A DNA stretch of 64,000 bases from Planococcus rifietoensis (GCF_001465795.2 NZ_CP013659.2:2374501-2438500), one strand, 5' to 3'; positions 27,235 through 36,178 are shown, counted from the first letter of the stretch. A program made the numbers and translations. Notes: generated from the letters alone by a model not told the origin.

Positions 27235-28158
27235 TCACTTCCTCATCTTCGGATCGAGTGCATCTTGCAGCCCGTCTCCAAGTACGTTAAATGCGAACAT
27301 CGTCAATGAAATAAATAATGCCGGGAAGAACAAGCGCCACCAGTCGCCGGTAATGATGACTGGCAAAGCGTCATTCGCCATGACGCCCCAACTTGCAAAC
27401 GGCGCCTGGATTCCAAGGCCAAGGAAGCTCAAGAACGCTTCAGCAAAAATGGCACTCGGCACAGTCAAAGTCATTTGCACGATGATCGGCCCCATCGAGT
27501 TTGGGATCAAGTTCTTGCGAATGATACGCGGTGTTTTCGCCCCGAACGATTTCGAAGCGGTAACAAATTCGTAGTTTTTCACTTGCAGCACCTGTCCCCT
27601 GACAATTCGGGCCATGCCGACCCAGCCGGTAATGGTGAGCGCGAGGATGATCGTCCATAAAGACGGCCCCATCACGACAAGTAGCAAGATAACTACGAGC
27701 AAGTAAGGCAAGCCGTAAAGAATTTCGATGATGCGCATCATGATGCCATCGGTTTTGCCACCTTTATAGCCGGCGATGCCGCCATAGACGATGCCGATGA
27801 CAAAGTCGATCAATGCGGCCATCAAGCCGACGAATAAAGAAATGCGCGCTCCGTACCAAGTGCGGGTAAAGACGTCGCGCCCCGCTTCATCGGTTCCGAA
27901 CCAATGCGTTGCGCTCGGCGGCTGGTTTTGGTTCGGCAAGTCTTGTGTAGTGACGGAATGCGGCGAGAAAACAGGACCGAATATCGCCATCACAGCGAGC
28001 AGGGCCAGGAAAATCAAGCCGAGCATCGCCAGTTTATTTTGCTTTAGCCTGCGCCAGGCGTCTTTCCAATAAGAAAGCGATGGGCGCACGACGGCTTCTT
28101 TTTCATCTCCACTTTTATCGGAAGGGCGGAACCATTCATCACGGACCTGAGTCATCAC
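27235..28158 (-). CDS. dppC: Dipeptide ABC transporter permease
   Basis: A 307-residue inner-membrane permease of the OppC/DppC type. A cytosolic N-terminal region is followed by a first helix (about 42-62), the family loop ATHWFGTDEAGRDVFTR, and five helices of the BPD_transp_1 domain, with an EAA loop around ARIVRGQVLQVKNYEFVTAS. The start overlaps the dppB stop by 4 bp (28155-28158). Confidence 0.92.
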   Translation of the reverse strand: MMTQVRDEWFRPSDKSGDEKEAVVRPSLSYWKDAWRRLKQNKLAMLGLIFLALLAVMAIFGPVFSPHSVTTQDLPNQNQPPSATHWFGTDEAGRDVFTRTWYGARISLFVGLMAALIDFVIGIVYGGIAGYKGGKTDGIMMRIIEILYGLPYLLVVILLLVVMGPSLWTIILALTITGWVGMARIVRGQVLQVKNYEFVTASKSFGAKTPRIIRKNLIPNSMGPIIVQMTLTVPSAIFAEAFLSFLGLGIQAPFASWGVMANDALPVIITGDWWRLFFPALFISLTMFAFNVLGDGLQDALDPKMRK

Positions 28159-29090
28159 ACATCACCTTCTTTCTTGTGGAGCTTGATGCGCGGATCCAAT
28201 ATGCCGTAGACGATATCGACCAAAAACAGCATGAAAATCAAGAACGCACTATAGAATACTGTAGTGCCCATGATGACCGGATAATCGCGGTTGTTGATCG
28301 AATCGACAAAGTATTTGCCCATTCCCGGAATCGCGAAAATCTTCTCGATGACAAAAGTTCCGGTTAAAATACCGGCAAGCAAAGTGCCCATGATCGTCAC
28401 GACCGGCATTAAAGCATTGCGCAGCGCATGCCGCAAAACGATGCGCATCGGCTTGATGCCTTTGGCGCGCGCCATTTTAATATAATCCTGCGTCAGCACC
28501 TCGAGCATGCTCGAGCGCGTCAGGCGAGCGATGATCGCCATCGGTCCGGTTGCCAGCGCCAGCACCGGCAGCACCATATGCATCGGGCTGGTCCAGGTCG
28601 CGGGCGGGAACAGATTCCAGTTGACTGCTAGCTGCTGGATCAGCACCGTTGCGAGTACAAAGTTCGGGATCGAGATCCCGACGACCGCAAAAGCCATCGC
28701 GGCGTAATCAATCATTTTATTATGCCGCAGCGCAGCCATCGTCCCTAGAATGATTCCCGAGACGACCGCCACAAGAATGGTGATAATCCCAAGTTCGAAG
28801 GAAATCGGAAAGCCTCTCGCCAACAGTTCGTTAACGGTGCGGTTCGGGTCTTTGATCGACGGCCCGAAATCGAACGTGACTATCGATTGCATATAACTCA
28901 AATATTGAATATGTAGCGGCTGATCGAGCTTGTAGAAGCGCTCTAGATTTGCCTGCACCGTCTCGTTCGTATTGCGGTCGCTTTCAAGCGGCGAACCCGG
29001 AACGGCGTGCATGAGGAAAAACGTCAGTGTCGCGATGATGAAAATCGTCACAAGCATCATCAAAAATCGTTTGAATATGTATTTGCCCAT
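28155..29090 (-). CDS. dppB: Dipeptide ABC transporter permease
   Basis: A 311-residue OppB/DppB-type permease with six membrane segments. An N-terminal RFLMMLVTIFIIATLTFFLMH helix opens the protein (the family OppB N domain), and the EAA loop ARLTRSSMLEVLTQDYIKMA followed by ARAKGI contacts the ATPases. C-terminal FAIPGMGKYFVDSI is typical. It lies 12 bp after dppA. Confidence 0.92.
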   Translation of the reverse strand: MGKYIFKRFLMMLVTIFIIATLTFFLMHAVPGSPLESDRNTNETVQANLERFYKLDQPLHIQYLSYMQSIVTFDFGPSIKDPNRTVNELLARGFPISFELGIITILVAVVSGIILGTMAALRHNKMIDYAAMAFAVVGISIPNFVLATVLIQQLAVNWNLFPPATWTSPMHMVLPVLALATGPMAIIARLTRSSMLEVLTQDYIKMARAKGIKPMRIVLRHALRNALMPVVTIMGTLLAGILTGTFVIEKIFAIPGMGKYFVDSINNRDYPVIMGTTVFYSAFLIFMLFLVDIVYGILDPRIKLHKKEGDV

Positions 29091-29102
29091 TGTTTCTTCC
29101 CC

Positions 29103-29927
29103 CTAACAGAACTTCGCTTGCATCGCCAGTTCTGTCATGACCAGCATGGCGCGATAAGCTTCCAGTATGTTTTGTGCTTCGTAACGGACGATCGTCGTTC
29201 CTTCTTCGATGCGAGTGCCCGGCATCATCGCAGCAAGCTCCGCTTCGCCGTAATTGGTGAATTCCATGCGAAGTGTCGGTTGCTCCGGCGGCACGAGCGG
29301 TTTCACACGATCTTTGTGTTGGATCGCTTCCTGCGTTTTCTCACGCAGCAGCCGCTGCGCTTTTTTCGGGTGCAGTGTTTTCACTGCAGAACGCGTCAAG
29401 GTTTCTTTGACGGCGACTGTCGTGACGCCCGGAATGAGCGTTTCCGCTTCCCTGCACGCGCAGTCATCTCCCGCTACCATCAAGACCGGTACGCCGTAGT
29501 AACCTGCGACGTACGCATTCAAGCCGAGCTCGCCGACTTCGACGTCATCAATCCACATCGACCGGACGCCGAAAATCATGGCGTGCGACATGACGCCTTT
29601 TTGGCCGGCGCGTGCATGATAACCTGCAAAAAAGGCGCCTGTGTAGCTATCGTCTAAGCCTTCGACCATCGAAAATGCTTTAACGCCGCCTGTTATGAGT
29701 TCCGCTTCTTCGTGAAGGTCTTCAGCGATCAAATTGTTCATCTTGGAATGCGAGTCGTTGACGAGAAACGCTTCCGCGCCTGAATCGAACGCACCATGAA
29801 TGATGGCGTTGGCATCACCCGTCATGAGGCGCCGGCCTCTTTCATAATTCGCTTCCTTTGAATCCACATATGTATAATCCGGAAGTGCTGTCACGCCTTC
29901 CATGTCCATCGACAAGTAAAATTTCAT
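29103..29927 (-). CDS. dppA: D-aminopeptidase, M55 family
   Basis: A 274-residue zinc D-aminopeptidase. In B. subtilis DppA cleaves D-Ala-D-Ala and D-Ala-Gly-Gly as a ring-shaped decamer in the cytosol. The N-terminal SMDMEG carries the SxDxEG zinc motif, and the later metal-binding His is in NDSHSKMNNL; VMVAGDDCACREA, read here as LMVAGDDCACREA, is also conserved. AAAGGGG precedes ATG 29927. As the first gene of the operon it would process D-amino-acid peptides brought in by DppBCDE. Confidence 0.92.
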   Translation of the reverse strand: MKFYLSMDMEGVTALPDYTYVDSKEANYERGRRLMTGDANAIIHGAFDSGAEAFLVNDSHSKMNNLIAEDLHEEAELITGGVKAFSMVEGLDDSYTGAFFAGYHARAGQKGVMSHAMIFGVRSMWIDDVEVGELGLNAYVAGYYGVPVLMVAGDDCACREAETLIPGVTTVAVKETLTRSAVKTLHPKKAQRLLREKTQEAIQHKDRVKPLVPPEQPTLRMEFTNYGEAELAAMMPGTRIEEGTTIVRYEAQNILEAYRAMLVMTELAMQAKFC

Positions 29928-29961
29928 GCTGCATAATTCCCCTTTGTTTGTCTTATTCGGA

Positions 29962-30015
29962 ATATTTTTGAAACTTTATATGTACTAATGTAGCAATATT
30001 GTAAGAATATTTCAA
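29962..30015 (-). promoter_or_regulatory. Candidate dpp promoter with CodY-like box
   Basis: On the minus strand TTGAAA (30015-30010) and TACATT (29992-29987) are spaced by 17 bp, a plausible sigma-A promoter. Just downstream at 29962-29976 is ATATTTTTGAAACTT, 11 of 15 matches to the CodY consensus AATTTTCWGAAAATT. B. subtilis dpp is CodY-repressed, which makes the match meaningful, but both assignments are by eye. The remaining upstream DNA (30016-30394) is AT-rich and otherwise undistinguished. Confidence 0.45.
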
Positions 30016-30394
30016 TATAATTTTTTATTCAAAATCTTACCTTTCTTATGCAGCTGGCTGGTAATATCCATTCAAAACAGCCGAATTACTCGCTTGTTCC
30101 TGCTATTTCGTGCATATTCATTGCATGAAATTGCGGCCCAGTTTGTCAGATGCATTAATAATCGCCGTCCGCACAATTTTTTACCCCTTTTACACAATCC
30201 TCGGGACCTCTTAATTGACGGCTTTGAATGCAATGAAGTTCTCTATTTATTTTAATTTTTAGAATATTTGGTAATTTAGTCTCATGCATTTTCTTCCAGT
30301 CCCTTATACACTGTAAATAAGTTATAAATAGTTCAACCGAACACTATAACTGGCAAACAGGGTTTCCCGACAATCAGAGAAGGAGCGGATCATC

Positions 30395-30502
30395 ATGAAT
30401 AATTTCGAAAAAGTACTGGAGATGCAATGGGGAGATCTTGCGCTGGGCGTGACGGGTTCTGCAGTCGTAATGTTGGCACTCAATTACTTCATGCTCATGT
30501 AG
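30395..30502 (+). CDS. Small 35-residue membrane peptide
   Basis: An ATG at 30395 preceded by AGAAGGAG 7-8 nt upstream opens a 35-codon frame. The product has an acidic amphipathic start (MNNFEKVLEMQWGDLALG) and a hydrophobic C-terminal helix (VTGSAVVMLALNYFMLM), so a single-pass membrane peptide is expected. A second AAAGGAG follows and precedes a 6-codon frame (30516-30536, MISKYT), which ends at the first base of a strong terminator. I do not recognise a family. It could be a small regulatory subunit or a toxin-like peptide; no antisense RNA or antitoxin is visible. Confidence 0.55.
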   Translation: MNNFEKVLEMQWGDLALGVTGSAVVMLALNYFMLM

Positions 30503-30535
30503 AAAGGAGCACCATATGATTTCCAAATATACGTA

Positions 30536-30571
30536 AAAGCCCTTTTCCGATAGACGGAAAAGGGCTTTTTG
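30536..30571 (+). terminator. Terminator of the small-peptide transcript
   Basis: Stem AAAAGCCCTTTTCCG/CGGAAAAGGGCTTTTT with a short loop and T run, starting at the last base of the 6-codon frame. Confidence 0.9.
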
Positions 30572-30589
30572 CTGTTTTCTTCCATATAA

Positions 30590-30623
30590 AAACGCCTGCT
30601 CTCGTATTCAGGGGCAGGCGTTT
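30590..30623 (-). terminator. Terminator of the IDEAL-domain gene
   Basis: Minus-strand stem AAACGCCTGC/GCAGGCGTTT with T run, 28 bp after the stop codon at 30651. Confidence 0.85.
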
Positions 30624-30650
30624 CTTATCCATAGGCTGTTGTATGCTTCA

Positions 30651-31115
30651 TCATAGACCTCCATCGAGTAATTGTTTTTGCTGGGACAGCAGCTTCTCAA
30701 ACAGTTCCTTATCCCCCGCGGCTAATGCCTGGTCGATCATGCGGTTGAAGTTTTCCTGCTCCAGGAACTGGATTGCTTCGGTCGCTTCTTTCTTTGTTTG
30801 TTCGTTCACTTCGATCAATTCCGCCCTTTCTTCCTTCAATATGCTCTGAAGGTGTGTGTGAATGTCTGAGACCAGCAGCAATTGGTAGAGCGGCAAACGG
30901 ATAAAGCGGTTCCCTTTCTGGAATACAAAGACTTCGGAAAGGTTTTCTACTTGGAAGGTATTCAAATTGACGATGATTTCCTTCCCTTCAACAGGGATGA
31001 AATGAAACACTTCATCATCTTTCAGAATCGAAAAATATTGATAGGCGAACACAAACTTGATGCGGTGCCCTTCTCTCTTTGTATAAAACGGCTTCATCAG
31101 TTTTACATGCAACAT
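30651..31115 (-). CDS. IDEAL-domain protein
   Basis: A 154-residue soluble protein. The C-terminal 40 residues (ENFNRMIDQALAAGDKELF and onward) match the short IDEAL domain found in several Bacillales proteins of unknown function. The N-terminal part is mostly beta (KFVFAYQYFSILKDDEVFHF) with a charged linker between. AAGGAGGGG gives ATG 31115 a strong ribosome site. Divergent from the SWIM gene. Function unknown. Confidence 0.7.
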   Translation of the reverse strand: MLHVKLMKPFYTKREGHRIKFVFAYQYFSILKDDEVFHFIPVEGKEIIVNLNTFQVENLSEVFVFQKGNRFIRLPLYQLLLVSDIHTHLQSILKEERAELIEVNEQTKKEATEAIQFLEQENFNRMIDQALAAGDKELFEKLLSQQKQLLDGGL

Positions 31116-31236
31116 CTGACTCCCCTCCTTATATTTCAGAATATTCTGCTTACGTAAATCATACCATAAATTGGTCGATACGGATAGAAATAAGTGTGGA
31201 TAAACGATGGCATTTTCGCTTCTTTTTCCTTCTTCG

Positions 31237-31265
31237 TTTACTGTCTTGCCACAAAGCCGTATAAT
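31237..31265 (+). promoter_or_regulatory. Sigma-A promoter of the SWIM-SNF2 operon
   Basis: TTTACT (31237-31242) and TATAAT (31260-31265) are 17 bp apart. The transcript would begin near 31272, leaving almost no leader before the ATG at 31274, which argues for the later start at 31298. Confidence 0.7.
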
Positions 31266-31297
31266 AGAAGGAAATGTTTTTATTTGGGGCGATGCAA

Positions 31298-32830
31298 ATG
31301 GCTACGGTTTTATCCTTAGCGAAACAATATGAAGATACGATCCACAATTATATGGCTGCTATCGACAAGTCGCTTCATCCTACGCGTGCGCTGGACGAGG
31401 AAATGGTTCGAAAAGCAGTCTTTTTAGTGCGCCACGACGGCGTACAAATACATTCATTCAATGAAGAACGCCTGCTGCTTGAAGCGAGCGTCAAAGATGC
31501 CCATTCGGTAAAAGTGGTGCTCAATTTCGGAAAACTAGCTGCCGTCTGTGCTTGCCCGCAGGAAACAAACTGCCGTCACCGTTTGGCGGTCATTTTTTCG
31601 CTCTACCAAAAAATCGACTCGCTTTCCGAATGGGTCGCGAAATGGCGTGATAAGGAGAATGAGAAATTGTCGACACTGACGAACAAACGCTCACCCGATC
31701 AATGGGAAGCACTAATCCGCAGCACGTGGCGCGAACCGATCAATGATTACGTCACGCGCAATTACTTCTATTTTGAGCAATTATACGAAGGGCGCTTAAA
31801 AAATGCCCTGTCCTTCATGCCACTCGAGCGTGAATGGAAAACTTTATATAAAACCTATGCCCACCTGATTTCATTGACAGAAGTATGGGAGACGTTCAGC
31901 GCGGGCACAAAAGAAGTGCATCACTCTTTCTTTAAAACCTGGTTTGCGGACGAATTGCATGCACTGCGTGACATGCTTGGCCAATTACGCGGCTTGCACC
32001 GCACGTTTGAATCGGACGCTTTCTTCACCCATTTGCGTGAACTGGTGCGCGAATTTGCGGAAACGAACGACGATTCGTTTTCGGAACGCTTTGAAATCTA
32101 TCAGCTGTTCTGGACCGAATTATTCATCAGCAGGCGCGAACGGCTGAGCGGGCTTGAAGAATTCCGCCGCCCGGACGAACGGGTCAAAGCATTTTTCGCT
32201 TTGCTGCTCGGAAACGAAGTCTCTCCCGGCAACATTACGCCGGGCGCTGCAGCTGACTGGGTCAAACTCGCCGTGCTGGCTGAAGAAGAAGGCCATCAAC
32301 AAGGGCTCTCCGCAATCTTAATGGCCATCAAGCCGCATGTTCGGACATTCCTCTTTGACGGATTGTTTACGCAGTACCGCCACCACTATGTCCGGGTATT
32401 GAGCCGCCTGTATTCATTGATCGATTTGACGGAAGAAGATTGGGAAGATTTGTTTACGCAGTTCGGCCATTACGGCCTGCCTGCCTATTCCGCCTACCTC
32501 GTCGAAAAAGGCATGTACAAGCAATGGGCGGAACTTCACCAGCTTCATAATTCCCCACTGTATTTTGCAGAGGAATGCGGATTGAAAGAAGTGCATAACG
32601 CCGCTCCTGATTTCGCGCTGCCGCTGTACCACCGCTACGCGTTGCAGCATCTCGAAGAACGCAGCCGGACAAGCTATAAACAAGCGGTCCGTGTATGGAA
32701 GAAGATGAAAGCCGCGTGCAAGAAAAGCGGACAGATGCCATTTTGGAACGATTACATGAATGAAATCCAACATCGCTATAAACGCTTGCGCGCACTCCAG
32801 GAAGAGATCGAGAAAGGAAAGCTGTTATGA
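31298..32830 (+). CDS. SWIM zinc-finger protein
   Basis: A protein of about 510 residues with one SWIM zinc motif near the N terminus: C-x-C-x5-C-x-H in VCACPQETNCRH. SWIM domains bind DNA or proteins and often accompany SNF2 ATPases. The rest is helical without a recognised domain. Three in-frame ATGs exist (31274, 31292, 31298). I chose 31298 because GGGG lies 8 nt upstream and the promoter makes 31274 nearly leaderless. The stop overlaps the SNF2 start by 4 bp, so the pair are probably partners in one complex. Confidence 0.85.
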   Translation: MATVLSLAKQYEDTIHNYMAAIDKSLHPTRALDEEMVRKAVFLVRHDGVQIHSFNEERLLLEASVKDAHSVKVVLNFGKLAAVCACPQETNCRHRLAVIFSLYQKIDSLSEWVAKWRDKENEKLSTLTNKRSPDQWEALIRSTWREPINDYVTRNYFYFEQLYEGRLKNALSFMPLEREWKTLYKTYAHLISLTEVWETFSAGTKEVHHSFFKTWFADELHALRDMLGQLRGLHRTFESDAFFTHLRELVREFAETNDDSFSERFEIYQLFWTELFISRRERLSGLEEFRRPDERVKAFFALLLGNEVSPGNITPGAAADWVKLAVLAEEEGHQQGLSAILMAIKPHVRTFLFDGLFTQYRHHYVRVLSRLYSLIDLTEEDWEDLFTQFGHYGLPAYSAYLVEKGMYKQWAELHQLHNSPLYFAEECGLKEVHNAAPDFALPLYHRYALQHLEERSRTSYKQAVRVWKKMKAACKKSGQMPFWNDYMNEIQHRYKRLRALQEEIEKGKLL

Positions 32831-35550
32831 ATCAATTCCAAACCGAAGGAAGCCGTACGTATTATTTAAAAATAGAACAGTCGGACGTGTTCCGGCTTCA
32901 GGCTTATAACGACAGCGGCAACCGGATCCCTCCGGAAATCTGGTCGCCATTTTTGTTTTTCGCCGATAAGGACAGCTTTTTCGGCATGAACGTCCAGACA
33001 GATGGCTTAGACCTGTTATTGACGCCAGCCGATTTTGTCCGTTTGTTCCAGCAGGACCCCCATCATTATGTCCAGTTTTCCGGGCGCCGCCTGCAAGACG
33101 AAGCTTGGCTAAAACTTGCGCGCCGCGTCGCCGATTCCTTGAACGATTCCGCCTTATGGCAGCACGTTCAAGTCGAAGATGGCGTCATTTCCATTGATTC
33201 GGCATATGGCGATGCGGAAATCCGCTCGTTCTTGACTGATACCATTGGGCATCAACTGCGCCAAAAAGGACTCACTTCCGCCCAATTGCCATACCTTTTG
33301 CATTTCGTCGAACATGCCGGCTGGGACGGGCTTGAACCAGCGGATGATTATGTCCTCGCGATGCAATTGACCGAACCGGACGACAGCGGCTTATGGGCAT
33401 TCCGGACAGCGCTGCGCACTAAACGCGGGAGCGCATATTGGACGCCTTCTAAACGCCGTGAAAATGAAGTAATCGAAAAAGTGCTGCCTGAAAAATGGCG
33501 TGATCATGCGCGTGACATTCAAGAGCGCCAAAGCTTGATCCTCAGCCTATGCCCTTCTGTCGACCGATACGAGGCGGACCAAATGTATATCGCCCGCTGG
33601 ACCGATGCGGAAGTGTTGAACTTCCTCCGCAACGATGCCGACTTATTGCAGGCATTTGGCGTGGAAGTATCGATACCTTCCTGGCTGCAAGCTGTTCAGG
33701 AATCGAAAGTGCGCGTTAAAGCAAACGTCACTTCCCCGGCGAAAAAAGCATCCGTCGTCGGCTTGGATCAAATCATTAGCTTCGACTGGAAATTCTCGCT
33801 CAATGGCGTTGAGTTGAGCATGCAGGATTTCGAGCAGCTAGTGACGGAAAATCGTGAATTTATCCGTGTCGGCAACGAATGGGTGCGCGTCGACTCCAAC
33901 CTGTTGATGCAGTTGCGCCAAATGATTGAAGAAGCGGAAGACGCCGATTGGACGCTGAAAGACATGCTGTTCCATAATGTACCAGACGTCATGCTCGAAG
34001 AACCGGGCGAAGAAGACGATCCGCTCGTCGAGTTTCATTTGAATAAATCTTTGAAGATCCTGCTCGACAAATTGCTCGATAAACGCGACTTGCCGGAAAC
34101 GCCATTGCCGGAGAACTTGATGACCGAATTGCGCCCTTACCAGAAGACCGGATTCGATTATTTAACTTTCATGCGCGAGGAAGGCTTTGGTTTGTGCCTT
34201 GCAGATGATATGGGGCTCGGCAAGACAGTGCAGTTGATCGCCTATTTGCTTCACGTGCACAGCGAAAAGCCGAAACAGCCGTCGCTCATCATTTGCCCGA
34301 CGTCAGTTCTCGGCAACTGGCAAAAGGAGTTGGAGCGTTTTGCGCCTGATTTGAAAGTGGCGACGCATTACGGCAGCAACCGCCCGAAAGGCCAGGCCTT
34401 CTTGGACTCGCTTGCGGCGGAACAGCCAGACGTCGTGTTGTCGACATACGGCATCGCTTCGTCTGATAGTGTCGAAATCCAATCAATCACATGGACGAGC
34501 ATCACGCTCGATGAAGCGCAAAATATCAAGAACATGTACACGAAACAATCGCGGACGATCCGCAAGTTCAAAGGGCAGCATCATATTGCCCTGACCGGTA
34601 CACCGATCGAGAACCGATTGTCTGAACTGTGGTCGATTTTTGATTTCATCAATAAAGGCTACCTGTACCGCATTAAGCAGTTCCAGGAAGCCTTTATGGT
34701 GCCGATTGAACGGGATGATTCCGAGGCGGCCAAAGAAAAACTGCGGCAGCGCATTCAGCCATTCTTGCTTCGCCGGACCAAAAAAGATCCCGAACTACAG
34801 CTTAATTTACCTGAAAAACTGGAGCAATTGGAATATTGCCCACTCACGCCAGAGCAAGCCGCGCTGTATGAGGGGCTGGTGCAGGATACGGTGCAGAAGA
34901 TGGGGACGCTCACAGGCTTCGAGAAAAAAGGCCTCGTCCTGAAAATGCTCAGCAAGCTGAAACAGTTGTGCAATCACCCGTCCCTTTATCTAAAAGAGCC
35001 GTATACGACTGCAGACGAATTATTGCCTCGCTCCCAAAAACTTGAGCGTATCGTGACACTTGCGGGGGAAATCGCGGAACGCGGGGAGCAATGCTTGATC
35101 TTTACGCAGTACATCGGAATGGGCCATCTGCTGCAGCAGGCGCTGAATGAACTATACGGCCATGAAGTGCCATTTTTGACCGGACAGATGCCAAAAAATC
35201 AGCGTGATTCATTGGTCGCTGCATTCCAGAATGGCGAATTTCCGATTTTCATCCTATCCCTGAAAGCAGGGGGAACCGGGCTCAACTTGACGGCTGCTAC
35301 GCATGTATTGCACGCGGACCGTTGGTGGAACCCGGCTGTGGAAAACCAGGCGACTGACCGTGCTTACCGCATCGGCCAAACGCAATTTGTCCATGTCCAC
35401 AAATTTGTGACGATCGGGACAATCGAAGAGAAAATCGATTCATTACTTACGCAGAAGCAATCGATGTCGGACCAGTTTATCCAATCCAGCCAATGGATGA
35501 CGGAACTGTCCGATGACGAACTGAAGGAATTGTTCACGTATAGCTTCTAA
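32827..35550 (+). CDS. SNF2-family DNA-dependent ATPase
   Basis: A 907-residue Swi2/Snf2 translocase. An N-terminal bacterial SNF2-associated region (about 1-420) precedes two RecA-like lobes. Motifs: Walker A DDMGLGKT (460-467), DEAQ box (562-565), TGTPIEN (590-596), GGTGLNL (815-821) and QATDRAYRIGQ (841-851). No nuclease or methylase domain is attached. Such proteins move along duplex DNA to displace proteins, often in transcription recycling or repair. Overlap with the SWIM gene implies joint function; the target is unknown. Confidence 0.92.
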   Translation: MNQFQTEGSRTYYLKIEQSDVFRLQAYNDSGNRIPPEIWSPFLFFADKDSFFGMNVQTDGLDLLLTPADFVRLFQQDPHHYVQFSGRRLQDEAWLKLARRVADSLNDSALWQHVQVEDGVISIDSAYGDAEIRSFLTDTIGHQLRQKGLTSAQLPYLLHFVEHAGWDGLEPADDYVLAMQLTEPDDSGLWAFRTALRTKRGSAYWTPSKRRENEVIEKVLPEKWRDHARDIQERQSLILSLCPSVDRYEADQMYIARWTDAEVLNFLRNDADLLQAFGVEVSIPSWLQAVQESKVRVKANVTSPAKKASVVGLDQIISFDWKFSLNGVELSMQDFEQLVTENREFIRVGNEWVRVDSNLLMQLRQMIEEAEDADWTLKDMLFHNVPDVMLEEPGEEDDPLVEFHLNKSLKILLDKLLDKRDLPETPLPENLMTELRPYQKTGFDYLTFMREEGFGLCLADDMGLGKTVQLIAYLLHVHSEKPKQPSLIICPTSVLGNWQKELERFAPDLKVATHYGSNRPKGQAFLDSLAAEQPDVVLSTYGIASSDSVEIQSITWTSITLDEAQNIKNMYTKQSRTIRKFKGQHHIALTGTPIENRLSELWSIFDFINKGYLYRIKQFQEAFMVPIERDDSEAAKEKLRQRIQPFLLRRTKKDPELQLNLPEKLEQLEYCPLTPEQAALYEGLVQDTVQKMGTLTGFEKKGLVLKMLSKLKQLCNHPSLYLKEPYTTADELLPRSQKLERIVTLAGEIAERGEQCLIFTQYIGMGHLLQQALNELYGHEVPFLTGQMPKNQRDSLVAAFQNGEFPIFILSLKAGGTGLNLTAATHVLHADRWWNPAVENQATDRAYRIGQTQFVHVHKFVTIGTIEEKIDSLLTQKQSMSDQFIQSSQWMTELSDDELKELFTYSF

Positions 35551-35587
35551 AAAATCCGGCCAGGACCCCACCTGGACGGATTTTTTC
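35549..35587 (+). terminator. Terminator of the SWIM-SNF2 operon
   Basis: Stem AAAAAATCCG-CCAGG/CCTGG-CGGATTTTTT starts at the SNF2 stop codon. Confidence 0.88.
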
Positions 35588-35603
35588 TTTTGGACAGCGA
35601 TCA

Positions 35604-35747
35604 TCAGTTTTTCTCGCCTGTGGCGAAGACCCGTTTCAATTCTGACAGCTCCCGCTCCGCTTCGATCATGCGCTGATGGAGCGATGCGGTCAGTTTGATC
35701 AATTGCTCCATATGGACTTCCAATTGGAGCTGAAGTTCTTTCGGCAT
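35604..35747 (-). CDS. Small 47-residue coiled-coil protein downstream of ssb
   Basis: ATG 35747 is preceded by AAGGAGG at 8-9 nt spacing and the frame runs 47 codons to TGA at 35604. The product is highly charged and heptad-like (LQLQLEVHMEQLIKLTASL, then RMIEAERELSELKRVF), consistent with a short coiled coil. It begins 20 bp after ssb ends, so it is probably cotranscribed. I do not recognise a family; partners may include SSB or the DNA-transformation machinery, but that is a guess. Confidence 0.6.
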   Translation of the reverse strand: MPKELQLQLEVHMEQLIKLTASLHQRMIEAERELSELKRVFATGEKN

Positions 35748-35767
35748 TCCACTTGCCTCCTTATGCG

Positions 35768-36178
35768 TCAACTGTTCACCTGCTCAGTTTCGGGCGGTTG
35801 AAAATCGAACTCCGCACTAGAATCCGTTTCCGTCCGCTTGGGGATGAGATCATCTGAGGGCTTTCGTTTATCGAGGAAACGTACTTGGTCGCCGATCACT
35901 TCCGTTACATAGACGCGAGAGCCATCTTCCTTATCGTAATGGCGTGATTGGATTCTTCCCGTAATGGCGACTTGCGAACCTTTCATGCAATACTTGGCGA
36001 CGTTTTGGGCTGTCCGGCCCCATGTGGAGCAAAGGACATAATCGCTTTCGATTTCACCACGCTGATTTCTAAAGTTGCGGGAAATGGCCACGACGAAGGT
36101 AGTATGTACACGCCCTTCCCCCAGCACCCGCATCGACGGGTCTTTCGTTAATCGTCCTACAATGCCTACTTGATTCAT
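35768..36178 (-). CDS. ssb: Single-stranded DNA-binding protein
   Basis: A 136-residue OB-fold protein. MNQVGIVGRLTKDPSMR is the family N terminus, and CSTWGRTAQNVAKYCMKG and QVAITGRIQSRHY follow. A short tail replaces the acidic DDDIPF end of full SSB: it lacks that motif and ends EQVNS. Position beside ywpF and length suggest the SsbB (competence-associated) paralogue rather than replicative SsbA. The start at 36178 has GGGGG upstream; the frame remains open for 85 more codons to 36433, but that part is not conserved SSB sequence. Confidence 0.88.
   Translation of the reverse strand: MNQVGIVGRLTKDPSMRVLGEGRVHTTFVVAISRNFRNQRGEIESDYVLCSTWGRTAQNVAKYCMKGSQVAITGRIQSRHYDKEDGSRVYVTEVIGDQVRFLDKRKPSDDLIPKRTETDSSAEFDFQPPETEQVNS

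Noticed and set aside
30395-30536. Type I toxin-antitoxin pair
   Set aside because: The peptide is toxin-like in size and hydrophobicity, but no antisense promoter or complementary RNA can be seen. Kept only as a small membrane peptide.
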